25,545 bases of DNA from Chloroflexota bacterium (lineage in GTDB: Bacteria; Chloroflexota; Ktedonobacteria; Ktedonobacterales; Ktedonobacteraceae). The position numbers and the translations under genes are program-made. Location: NCBI GenBank assembly GCA_902810755.1, contig CADDYT010000086.1, positions 1 through 25,545 on the forward strand, given 5' to 3'. This document shows, piece after piece, positions 1 to 6,615 of the stretch. The number at the start of each line of letters is the position of its first letter. The first letter of the stretch is position 1. The notes beneath the pieces are model-generated. The model was not told where the DNA came from. It worked only from the letters and a program-made list of their open reading frames with translations, and ran no database searches.

Positions 1-60
1 GGTGGGGGGATGGCTGCACTGGTGGGGGGATGGCTGCACTGGTGGGGGGATGGCTGCACT
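1..60. repeat. 20-bp tandem repeat, three perfect copies at window edge
   Basis: Three identical consecutive 20-bp units (GGTGGGGGGATGGCTGCACT) fill positions 1-60. A decayed partial unit may follow (GATGGCGG). The array probably continues to the left of the window, so the true copy number is unknown. A 20-bp period is not a multiple of three and no gene overlaps it, so it is a non-coding minisatellite-like array. Confidence 0.9.
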
Positions 61-111
61 GATGGCGGAATCCGGGGAAAAAGCGGCGTGAAGCGGTGCA
101 GTGAGGTCAAA

Positions 112-140
112 TTGCACAACTGGACACCATAAGATACAAT
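112..140 (+). promoter_or_regulatory. Weak sigma-70-like promoter candidate
   Basis: TTGCAC (112-117) matches three of six bases of the -35 consensus. TACAAT (135-140) matches five of six of the -10 consensus, and the spacer is the ideal 17 bases. It faces the kinase gene at 537. This is pattern matching only; chance matches are common. Confidence 0.28.
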
Positions 141-377
141 ATCAACAAACAAGCCAGAAGGAACCGATTCATGTTCGCTCATTATTGACGATTAGAGACT
201 GCACAACATACTTCCGTTCGATCGTATCTCATCTGCACTCAAGCGAATGAGGGTGTTCTTTGTTGTCTGGCATCAGCTTTCTGGATTAGCTTTCCCCATC
301 ATTTCTTGCGTATCTTTCCTTCGACTCGCGCGCCTCCATCTTCTCCTTACACGGCCCACTTCTTTGCCTGGATGATT

Positions 378-439
378 GCCGACGCGCTTCGCTGTCGGCG
401 CGGCTACCCCTGAAGGTCGCCCTACAGCGGTTTCCGCTG
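378..439. repeat. Hairpin cluster including a diverged palindromic repeat
   Basis: Three adjacent hairpins are visible: GCCGAC/GTCGGC (378-383 with 394-399), GGCTACC/GGTCGCC with one mismatch (402-408 with 414-420) followed by CTAC, and the perfect CAGCGG/CCGCTG with a TTT loop (425-439). The middle one has the architecture of the dispersed GGCCACCC...GGGTGGCC-CTAC family found elsewhere in the window and looks like a divergent member. Confidence 0.5.
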
Positions 440-536
440 ACCATGAGCATCGCCCCCTATCGGGACAATCCAGTTTGGGGCAAACACGAGGACCGGCTCT
501 ACAGGAGAATAAAAGACATATTGGAGGAGAAAGAGA

Positions 537-1451
537 TTGTTTACCATTCCTGAATACTTTGCGGATTTTATGGTCAAACTGGCCGGAGAAGAGGGGCGGG
601 CGTGGTTGGAGCAGCTGCCCGGTATTCTGGCGGCGTGTGAGGAACGGTGGGGAGTGAAGATTGGCCCGCCGGTGGAGAACCTGTCGTTCAACTATGTGGC
701 TCCGGCGCTGCGCGCGGATGGGACAGAGGCGATGGTGAAGGTGGGGCTGACCGACGAATTTCCATCCCAACCGGAGGCGCTGCGACACTTTGGCGGGTGT
801 GGCATGGTGCAGTTGCTGGCCTATGATGAGCAGAATGCTGCCATGCTGATGGAGCGGTTGAGGCCGGGTATATCGCTGCGAGCGGTGGAGAAGGACGAGG
901 CGGCGATTTCGGCGGCGGCTGAGGTGATGCGCAAGATATGGAAGCCGCTGCCGCCGGAGCATTTTCCTTTCCCCACGGTGGCCGATTGGGGCAGGGGCTT
1001 TGCCCGGCTGCGCAGGCAGTATAACGGCGGCAGTGGCCCCTTTCCACCGGCGATATTCGACAGGGCTGAGAAGCTCTATGCCGAACTGTGCGCCTCGATG
1101 GCCACGCCCGTGCTGCTACATGGCGACCTGCACCAGGACAATATCCTGGCCGCCGAACGCGAGGCATGGCTGGCAGTTGATCCCAAAGGGGTGATCGGCG
1201 AGCCTGTTTATGAGACGGGGGCATTGTTGCGCAATTTCTGGCCCGATATCCTTTCCGTCGCCAACCCGAAGGCGTTGATGGCGCGCCGCATCGACCAGCT
1301 GGCGGCAGAACTGAGCTTTGAGCGTGAGCGCATTTATGATTGGGCCTTCGCTCAGGCGGTGCTATCGGTAATATGGAGCATCGAAGATACCGGCAAAATC
1401 GAAGATGAGGGTCTGTACTTTGTCGAGTTACTGCGCGCTATCAAAAAATGA
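537..1451 (+). CDS. APH(6)/hydroxyurea-type aminoglycoside phosphotransferase family kinase
   Basis: This 304-aa protein resembles the streptomycin 6-kinase / hydroxyurea-resistance kinase family, which phosphorylates a hydroxyl of a small molecule with ATP in the cytoplasm. It has the Brenner-type catalytic motif HGDLHQDN (195-202), a DFG-equivalent aspartate in AVDPKG (D215), a candidate ATP-contacting lysine (K68 in MVKVG) and a hinge-like MERLRPG (105-111). Length is normal for the family. The TTG start at 537 is chosen because GGAGGA (523-528) lies eight bases upstream and the frame begins there. It stands alone, followed by a palindromic repeat. The family assignment is firm. The substrate is unknown, and antibiotic resistance cannot be concluded because many homologues act on other metabolites. 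Confidence 0.85.
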   Translation: MFTIPEYFADFMVKLAGEEGRAWLEQLPGILAACEERWGVKIGPPVENLSFNYVAPALRADGTEAMVKVGLTDEFPSQPEALRHFGGCGMVQLLAYDEQNAAMLMERLRPGISLRAVEKDEAAISAAAEVMRKIWKPLPPEHFPFPTVADWGRGFARLRRQYNGGSGPFPPAIFDRAEKLYAELCASMATPVLLHGDLHQDNILAAEREAWLAVDPKGVIGEPVYETGALLRNFWPDILSVANPKALMARRIDQLAAELSFERERIYDWAFAQAVLSVIWSIEDTGKIEDEGLYFVELLRAIKK

Positions 1452-1455
1452 CGCA

Positions 1456-1492
1456 GACATGCCATGCTTCCTTGCCGCTCAGCATGACATCC
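1456..1492. repeat. Dispersed palindromic repeat, family 2 (GTCATGCT...AGCATGAC)
   Basis: Arms at 1456-1468 and 1481-1492 form an imperfect inverted repeat around a loop rich in GCT/CTC. The same core occurs at 3058-3100, 5882-5915, 8426-8447 (one arm) and, widely split, at 25023/25374. It sits five bases after the kinase stop codon and could act as its terminator-like hairpin, though there is no T run. Confidence 0.7.
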
Positions 1493-1658
1493 CGATGATA
1501 CTTTTTTACGGCCTGACCCAGGCAGAATCCACGAATTTAGCGGGCCAGGGAGTTGATGTCAATAAAGATAGCTGTATTGACGTATATACATACAGATGGA
1601 GAGAGGCTCGCTATGCTGAGAAGGAAAGGAAAGCAAAACTGGACAGGAAGTAGCGATC

Positions 1659-3053
1659 ATGAGCAGGAGATTTGAGACAGGCAGGCCAGAGCGCCCGCTG
1701 TGGCCCTTGATTGTCATACCGCTTCTCTGCATTGTCTTACTGGCAACCGCTACCTTCCTGCTGTCAAAAACCAGTCTCTCTCCAGAAACGCGGCAGCCGG
1801 GAAAATCGCTGCTTACCGCCTCTCACCTTCCCTTCGCGCCTGTGCTGAAGAAAGATACAGAGCCGCAGAACGCCGCCCGCCTGTATATGACGGCGCTGGT
1901 GAAGGGGCAGTATGCCACGATGTGGTCCCTGCTCGCCCCGCAGATACAGGCGCAATGGCCGGGCGAGGCCAGCTACGCCTCTTTCTGGCAGGCGCGCTAC
2001 CATGATTACATCCTTGAGGGTTTCAGCATCGGCAACGCCAGCGCGCTCAGCCAGTGGGTCGACCCGGAAACGATGGCGGCCTATGACCATGTGGACAGGA
2101 TGCCCGTCTCGCTGCAATTGCAACCGGATCAGGCGCTGCTCCAGCAGGGGCAGTTGCCGCCGGAAGACCGGCATCCCGAAGAGGTGCTGAAAAATCTGCC
2201 CTTCATCGTTGAGCCGGTTTCCGGCGCGAAAGCCACACAGCCGCACTGGCTGGTGCTGGATGGCGGCCCCGGCGACCCGGAAGCGCCTATTTTACCGCCG
2301 CTCAGACCCACCGATAAGATTGTCCAGGTTCCCATCCTGATGTACCACCACGTCTCCGACGCGCCATCCCCGAACGCTCTTATAGAGAGTCTGACGGTTA
2401 CGCCAACCATGTTCAAGCAGCAGTTAGACTATCTCCAGCAGCAGGATTATCACACTATCACCTTCAACCAGTTGTTCGATGCCCTCTACTTCGGCGCGCC
2501 GCTGCCCGTGCGCCCCATCATCCTGACCTTTGACGATGGTTACGCGGATGTCTACCACTTTGCCCTGCCGCTTTTGCAGCAGCACCACTTCACCGCCACG
2601 TTCTACATCATTAGCGGCAAAGTGGGCTGGCAGGGCTATATGGACTGGGGCAATCTTCAGGATTTGCTCCGCAAGGGCATGCAGATCGGCTCCCACACCG
2701 TCCATCATGTAGATGTGGGGGTAGCCTATCTGGATTCACCCGCGCTGGCGCAGGCGGAGCTTCAGCAGTCGAAGGCGAAGCTGGAAAAGCAGCTTGGCGT
2801 GGTCATCCAGCAGTTCTGCTATCCTTCGGGCGAGCCGTTCCGCAGCGAAAGCGTCACGCTGCAACAGGCCATCGTGGCCCTGCTCTGGCAGGATGGCTAT
2901 ATCGGCGCGACCACCGATCCAGGGCGCACCGGCATCGATCAGAACAGCCAGACCCCGTTCGATCTGCTGCGCATCCGTGTCGATGGTCGCGAAACCTTTG
3001 ACGAGTTCGTTTACAGCCTGCCCTGGCAACGCAGCGATCAGCCAGGCAACTAG
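1659..3053 (+). CDS. Membrane-anchored polysaccharide deacetylase with N-terminal NTF2-like region
   Basis: This 464-aa protein has one N-terminal hydrophobic segment (residues 14-35) after a basic start, so it should be anchored with the rest outside the cell. Residues about 70-200 look like an NTF2-like fold as in MecA-type penicillin-binding proteins (inferred from the pattern only). The NodB-type polysaccharide deacetylase domain follows: VPILMYHHV (224-232), TFDDGY (290-295, catalytic base and metal Asp), SHTVHH (345-350, metal His346 and His350) and CYPSGE (387-392). The family removes acetyl groups from peptidoglycan or other N-acetylated sugars. The start at 1659 follows a GGAAG sequence. 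It is convergent with the WD40 lipoprotein gene. The domain call is firm; the substrate is unknown. Confidence 0.88.
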   Translation: MSRRFETGRPERPLWPLIVIPLLCIVLLATATFLLSKTSLSPETRQPGKSLLTASHLPFAPVLKKDTEPQNAARLYMTALVKGQYATMWSLLAPQIQAQWPGEASYASFWQARYHDYILEGFSIGNASALSQWVDPETMAAYDHVDRMPVSLQLQPDQALLQQGQLPPEDRHPEEVLKNLPFIVEPVSGAKATQPHWLVLDGGPGDPEAPILPPLRPTDKIVQVPILMYHHVSDAPSPNALIESLTVTPTMFKQQLDYLQQQDYHTITFNQLFDALYFGAPLPVRPIILTFDDGYADVYHFALPLLQQHHFTATFYIISGKVGWQGYMDWGNLQDLLRKGMQIGSHTVHHVDVGVAYLDSPALAQAELQQSKAKLEKQLGVVIQQFCYPSGEPFRSESVTLQQAIVALLWQDGYIGATTDPGRTGIDQNSQTPFDLLRIRVDGRETFDEFVYSLPWQRSDQPGN

Positions 3054-3057
3054 CCCG

Positions 3058-3100
3058 GCACTCATGTCATGCTTCGCTGCACTCAGCATGACATGAGTGC
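3058..3100. terminator. Bidirectional intergenic hairpin (family 2 palindromic repeat)
   Basis: Two perfect 16-bp arms (3058-3073 and 3085-3100) enclose an 11-base loop, exactly between two convergent genes ending at 3053 and 3119. It belongs to the GTCATGCT/AGCATGAC repeat family but has the longest arms of the set. No strong T run follows on either side, so termination is inferred from position and stem strength. Confidence 0.65.
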
Positions 3101-3118
3101 TGCCGAGCAAGTGTCAGC

Positions 3119-4234
3119 CTATGAAGCTTGCCAGACCTGCACCGAGCTGTCCGCGCTGGCCGAGGCAATCTCTTTGCCGTCCGGCGACCAGGCGACGGCG
3201 AAAATGACATCGTTCTGCCCCTGATGCACCATCACCGGCTGCTGGCTCTGCACGTTCCAGACCTGCACCGAGTGGTCATCGCCGCCCACCGCGATCTCTT
3301 TGCCGTCTGGCGACCACGCCACCCCGTATGCCTCGTCGGCTCCCCGGTTGAGCGTCAGCAGGGTCTGGCCCGTCGTCGCGTCCCAGACCCGCGCCGAGTT
3401 GTTTGACCGCACGGGACCGTTGAGGCCAGCCGAGCCGGTTCCCGAAACGATGTCTTTGCCGTCCGGCGACCATGCCACCGACCAGACCGGCTCGCCATGA
3501 TCGCTATAGGTGAGCAGGTGCTGGCCCGTCGATGCATTCCAGACCTGCACGGTGCCGTCATAGCTGGCTGAGGCGATTTTCGTACCGTCCGGCGACCAGG
3601 CAACATGCGCCATTGCCCCTGAATGCCCTTTGTAGATCAACAGTTGTTTGCCCGTCGTCGCATCCCACACCTGCACGGTGTTGTCACCTGTTCCCCAGGC
3701 CAGCCGCTTCCCGTCCGGCGACCACGCAATCCCTTCTATAAACTGGGTCTGGCTGTCATAATCTGTCAGCAGATGGCCGTTCGCCGCGTCCAGAATCGCC
3801 ACCACGCCGGTATTGCCGGCTGCCGCGATGCGTTTGCCATCCGGTGACCACGCGACGGCGAAAAGGTACACTCTCCTGGGATTGGGATACTCATAGCTCC
3901 ACAATTGCTTGCCCGTCGTCGCGCTCCACTCCTGCACCGTCGCATCATCGCTGACCGAGACGAGCTTCGTGCCATCCGGCGACCATGCCAGATCGATCAC
4001 GGCATCCTGATGTCCCCTGTAGGTCACAATCGAGGTGGAGACCGTCGTCGCAATCGGGGTAGGAGCAGACGGAGTTGTCGGCGTCCCGGCCTGAGTCGAC
4101 TGTGGGCTTGCATTGCCGGTGCCGCCGGAAGGTTGCGTGCCGCAGGCCGCCAGAGTGAGTGCCAGCAGCAGGCAGACACACAGTGGCAGGCAGACGCTCA
4201 CACGCGCAAAACCATGCAAAGAGAATCGTGCCAT
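3119..4234 (-). CDS. Lipoprotein with seven WD40 repeats (beta-propeller)
   Basis: The protein of 371 aa begins with a basic N-terminus, a Leu/Cys-rich hydrophobic segment and a lipobox LAAC, so Cys31 would be lipidated and the protein tethered outside the membrane. A Ser/Thr/Pro/Gly-rich linker of about 40 residues follows. The rest contains seven copies of the AWSPDG motif with intervening VQVW-type strands, enough for one complete seven-bladed propeller. Propellers of this type are protein-interaction scaffolds; the partner is unknown. The ATG at 4234 is preferred over one 33 bases upstream because GGGAG lies nine bases before it. Blades are very similar to each other, which suggests recent internal duplication. 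Confidence 0.88.
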   Translation of the reverse strand: MARFSLHGFARVSVCLPLCVCLLLALTLAACGTQPSGGTGNASPQSTQAGTPTTPSAPTPIATTVSTSIVTYRGHQDAVIDLAWSPDGTKLVSVSDDATVQEWSATTGKQLWSYEYPNPRRVYLFAVAWSPDGKRIAAAGNTGVVAILDAANGHLLTDYDSQTQFIEGIAWSPDGKRLAWGTGDNTVQVWDATTGKQLLIYKGHSGAMAHVAWSPDGTKIASASYDGTVQVWNASTGQHLLTYSDHGEPVWSVAWSPDGKDIVSGTGSAGLNGPVRSNNSARVWDATTGQTLLTLNRGADEAYGVAWSPDGKEIAVGGDDHSVQVWNVQSQQPVMVHQGQNDVIFAVAWSPDGKEIASASADSSVQVWQAS

Positions 4235-4379
4235 AGCGATACGCTCCCTGTACGTAAGAATAGTCATTGAGATTTCTCTATCTCAAGCGTACCAGCAAAT
4301 CAGGCACGATGTCATACGCCAGACGACGTATTTTTCCTGCAAAACCACCCCGCGCCACCAGATCACACGCCACCCCCGG

Positions 4380-4485
4380 CAGGCCACCCGCAAGGGGTGG
4401 CCCTACTATATACGTCATCGTTCGCCAGGTGAACAGGGTAGGGAGTGTATCGTGTATAGTAGGGCCACCCCTTGCGGGTGGCCTG
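4380..4485. repeat. Family 1 palindromic repeat, inverted pair (REPIN-like)
   Basis: Two 35-bp arms, 4380-4414 and 4451-4485, are inverted copies of each other with one mismatch. Each arm is itself a hairpin: GGCCACCC, loop GCAAG, GGGTGGCC, followed by CTACTATA. The arrangement of two head-to-head palindromic units is like the REP doublets (REPINs) of other bacteria. No RAYT transposase is visible in the window. Confidence 0.9.
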
Positions 4486-4489
4486 CGGC

Positions 4490-4567
4490 GCGCGATGGCG
4501 GCGCGGAATGGCGGCGCGCGATGGCGGCGCAGAATTGTGGCGCGGAATGGCGGCGCGGGGTGGTGGT
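4490..4567. repeat. 13-bp tandem repeat, six imperfect copies
   Basis: Six consecutive 13-bp units, consensus GCGGAATGGCGGC, run from 4490 to 4567; units 1 and 3 are identical, as are units 2 and 5. The array begins five bases after the REPIN-like pair and ends nine bases before the stop codon of the LuxR-type gene. The period is not a multiple of three, so it is not protein-coding. Confidence 0.88.
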
Positions 4568-4576
4568 GACGGAGCA

Positions 4577-5749
4577 TCAATCCAGCAATCCCAGCGCCCT
4601 CGCTCTGACGGCGGCCTGCGTGCGGTTATGGACATCCAGTTTGCTGTAAATATGTTCGATATGCTTTTTCACGGTGCCAACGGCGATGAAGAGGCTGTCT
4701 CCGATCTCCTGATTGGAATAGCCTTCCGCGAGCAGGTGCAAAACTGCTAATTCGCTGCGACTCAACGGCTCGTGCAGCCATGTTCCTCGATATTTTTCTT
4801 CCACAGGCTCTACAGGAGAAATCAATTGCAGGTCAGGTTGCTTTTGCAAAAAGGTATTCCAGCGTCTGACATGGGGCGCGTCGAGGTGCTGTGTGACCTC
4901 TACCAGGCGCGGGACCAGCGAGGAGAGTTCTTCTTTCCTGCCATGCAGATAGCTAAACAACGCCTGATCCCAGAACAGAACGGCAACCGTGTAGGGATCG
5001 CAGAGAGCCTGCGCCAGCGTGATGGCGGTCTCGGCATAGATGTAGGAACCGGCATGGTCATCGCGCACGCGAGCCAGTTCCGCCTGCACCACCATTTCAA
5101 AGAACGGCTTATAGCGGGAAACGACTGCAGCCGACCCTGTGAGCGCCTGCTGGCACGCGCACAGGTTGTCATAAGCAGCTTCCAGATCACCGGCAAGGCG
5201 GGCATAAAAGGCGCGCATGAACAGGAGCAGCGCCATTGAGGCTCCCTGGCGGTGACCCTCCCCGCCAGGCAACATACAGGCGAAATCGCCTATCACCCCG
5301 TTCACACCAACCATATCGGTGAGGTAGGCAACGTTGCGCAGCGGCTCCCAGAGAGAGCCGGGGGGGCTGCTACCCGCGAAGCTTTCCCACCATACGCGGT
5401 AGGCGCGCCCGTAGTCTCCGGCTGACCAGAGTAGGCCGCTCAAACAACTCTGAAACTGGCGTAACGCCTGCTCATCTCGCGTGCGCTTGCAGGCATAGAT
5501 GCCGCGTTGCAGGATGCTCCTGGCCTCGCGCGCATTATCCAGTCGCGCGGCCAGATAGGCCAGCCCTGTCACCAGCCGCACCACCTGCTCATACTGTTCC
5601 AGCCTCCATGCCTCTTCCAGCGCCGCCAGCAGCGTCTCCCGCTCGCGCTCAAGTAGCGGCACATCTCCCCCGCAGCGTTCTACATACGCCAGCGCGTACT
5701 CCCGTATAGCGCCAGAGTTCCGTGCATGCAACGCTTCCAAACTGCTCAT
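4577..5749 (-). CDS. LuxR-family transcriptional regulator with helical N-terminal region
   Basis: This is a predicted 390-aa DNA-binding regulator. The last 60 residues form a LuxR/GerE helix-turn-helix: LSRSELAVLHLLAEGYSN, then QEIGDSLFIAVGTVKKHI and IYSKLDVHNRTQA. The N-terminal 320 residues are Ala/Leu/Arg-rich and helical with weak TPR-like periodicity, similar to the C-terminal sensor parts of MalT/LAL-type regulators, but no P-loop ATPase is present. The ATG at 5749 is chosen because AGGAGG sits eight bases upstream; a GTG nine bases earlier would overlap that site. No response-regulator receiver domain is present. The ligand and targets are unknown. Confidence 0.85.
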   Translation of the reverse strand: MSSLEALHARNSGAIREYALAYVERCGGDVPLLERERETLLAALEEAWRLEQYEQVVRLVTGLAYLAARLDNAREARSILQRGIYACKRTRDEQALRQFQSCLSGLLWSAGDYGRAYRVWWESFAGSSPPGSLWEPLRNVAYLTDMVGVNGVIGDFACMLPGGEGHRQGASMALLLFMRAFYARLAGDLEAAYDNLCACQQALTGSAAVVSRYKPFFEMVVQAELARVRDDHAGSYIYAETAITLAQALCDPYTVAVLFWDQALFSYLHGRKEELSSLVPRLVEVTQHLDAPHVRRWNTFLQKQPDLQLISPVEPVEEKYRGTWLHEPLSRSELAVLHLLAEGYSNQEIGDSLFIAVGTVKKHIEHIYSKLDVHNRTQAAVRARALGLLD

Positions 5750-5881
5750 GTGTCCCACCTCCTGAACAACAAATTGCGCAGGGACAACTATCCTTTAACG
5801 GATTATCACAGCAGCAGGCACCCATGTAATGTACGCTTCTCAGAGGGTGAGTATCACATGCTATGAACAAGTGATCGGAAC

Positions 5882-5915
5882 CTGTCATGCTTCGCTCTTG
5901 CTCAGCATAACACAG
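5882..5915. repeat. Dispersed palindromic repeat, family 2
   Basis: Arms at 5882-5891 and 5904-5915 share the GTCATGCT/AGCAT core with the copies at 1456 and 3058. One arm base is changed so that pairing becomes G-U in a minus-strand transcript. It lies between moaC and the LuxR-type gene, both on the minus strand, where it could separate transcripts. Confidence 0.65.
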
Positions 5916-5932
5916 TCGGAGTCTGATGATGC

Positions 5933-6451
5933 TTATTCAGGCTGGAATTCCACCGTCCCGCTTTTGCCGCCGCTTTTGAGGGCGACATAGGCATGTTCGA
6001 GCGTGATGGTGGTATCCACGCCCTTGCACATGTCGTAGATGGTCAGCGCGGCCACCGTTGCTGCCGTCAGCGCCTCCACATCCACGCCAGTCTTGTAGTG
6101 GGTGCGCGTGCGCGTCTCGATGTCGATCACGCCCTGCTCGCCATGCAACGCAAACTGCACATCAATGTGTGTCATTGGCAGGGGATGGCAGAGGGGAATG
6201 ATCTGCGGCGTCTGCTTGGCCGCCATAATCGCCGCTATTTTCGCCACTTCCAGCACGCTGCCCTTCGCTACCTGGTTCGTCTCGATCAGGCGCACCGTCT
6301 GCGGGTTCATGCGCACTCGCGCCTTCGCCACCGCCTCGCGCACCGTCTCCGGCCTCTCCGTCACATCCACCATATGAATATTGCCGCTCTCATCCAGATG
6401 CGTCAACTGCGCAGGATGGGCGGTCGTATGTTGATTTTCCTGTTCGCTCAC
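5933..6451 (-). CDS. moaC: Cyclic pyranopterin monophosphate synthase MoaC
   Basis: MoaC converts the MoaA product (3',8-cyclo-GTP) to cyclic pyranopterin monophosphate, the first stable intermediate of molybdenum cofactor synthesis, in the cytoplasm. From the chosen GTG start the protein is 172 aa, close to the usual 160. Diagnostic motifs are PLCHPLP (86-92), TGVDVEALTA (121-130), DMCK (140-143) and KSGGKSG (159-165). The frame is open for 45 more codons upstream, but that part runs through a perfect 28-bp palindrome and has no MoaC similarity. The GTG at 6451 has AAGG nine bases upstream and starts the SEQENQ sequence typical of MoaC N-termini. No other moa gene lies nearby. Confidence 0.93.
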   Translation of the reverse strand: MSEQENQHTTAHPAQLTHLDESGNIHMVDVTERPETVREAVAKARVRMNPQTVRLIETNQVAKGSVLEVAKIAAIMAAKQTPQIIPLCHPLPMTHIDVQFALHGEQGVIDIETRTRTHYKTGVDVEALTAATVAALTIYDMCKGVDTTITLEHAYVALKSGGKSGTVEFQPE

Positions 6452-6502
6452 AATCGTGTGCCTTTTCCCTGATTTATAAAACTTCGATGTATGAAACCAC
6501 CT

Positions 6503-6530
6503 GCAGGCGCGCGATCGATCGCGCGCCTGC
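6503..6530. repeat. Perfect 28-bp palindrome upstream of moaC
   Basis: GCAGGCGCGCGATC is followed directly by its exact reverse complement, with no loop. It lies 52 bases upstream of the moaC GTG and 86 bases downstream of the UbiB-like stop. The zero-length loop argues against a classical terminator and fits a dimeric protein site or a cruciform; no T run follows on the minus strand. Confidence 0.85.
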
Positions 6531-6615
6531 GGAGTTTCTCTGTCACCAATGCGGTGATCAATTATCACTCTCAGGTATTCTATCACGCCCTGTGCAGCAT
6601 GAAACGGGCTGAAGT

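Larger units (their letters stand above)
61..536. other. Intergenic stretch with possible promoter and hairpins
   Basis: No convincing gene was found here; the open frames lack ribosome binding sites or recognisable protein sequence. A promoter-like pair lies at 112-117 (TTGCAC) and 135-140 (TACAAT) with a 17-base spacer. If used, it would give a leader of nearly 400 nt for the kinase gene at 537. The leader holds short hairpins at 378-399 and 425-439 and a diverged palindromic repeat at 402-425. Confidence 0.5.

Noticed and set aside
273..962. Minus-strand frame over the start of the kinase gene
   Set aside because: Arg/His-rich shadow translation; the plus strand encodes a clear kinase.
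1405..1653. Possible 82-aa gene between the kinase and the deacetylase
   Set aside because: It starts inside the kinase gene, runs through a palindromic repeat and shows no ribosome binding site or family pattern.
4113..4649. Plus-strand frames across the REPIN-like doublet and 13-bp array
   Set aside because: They are made of repeat translations and overlap the lipoprotein and LuxR-type genes in antisense.
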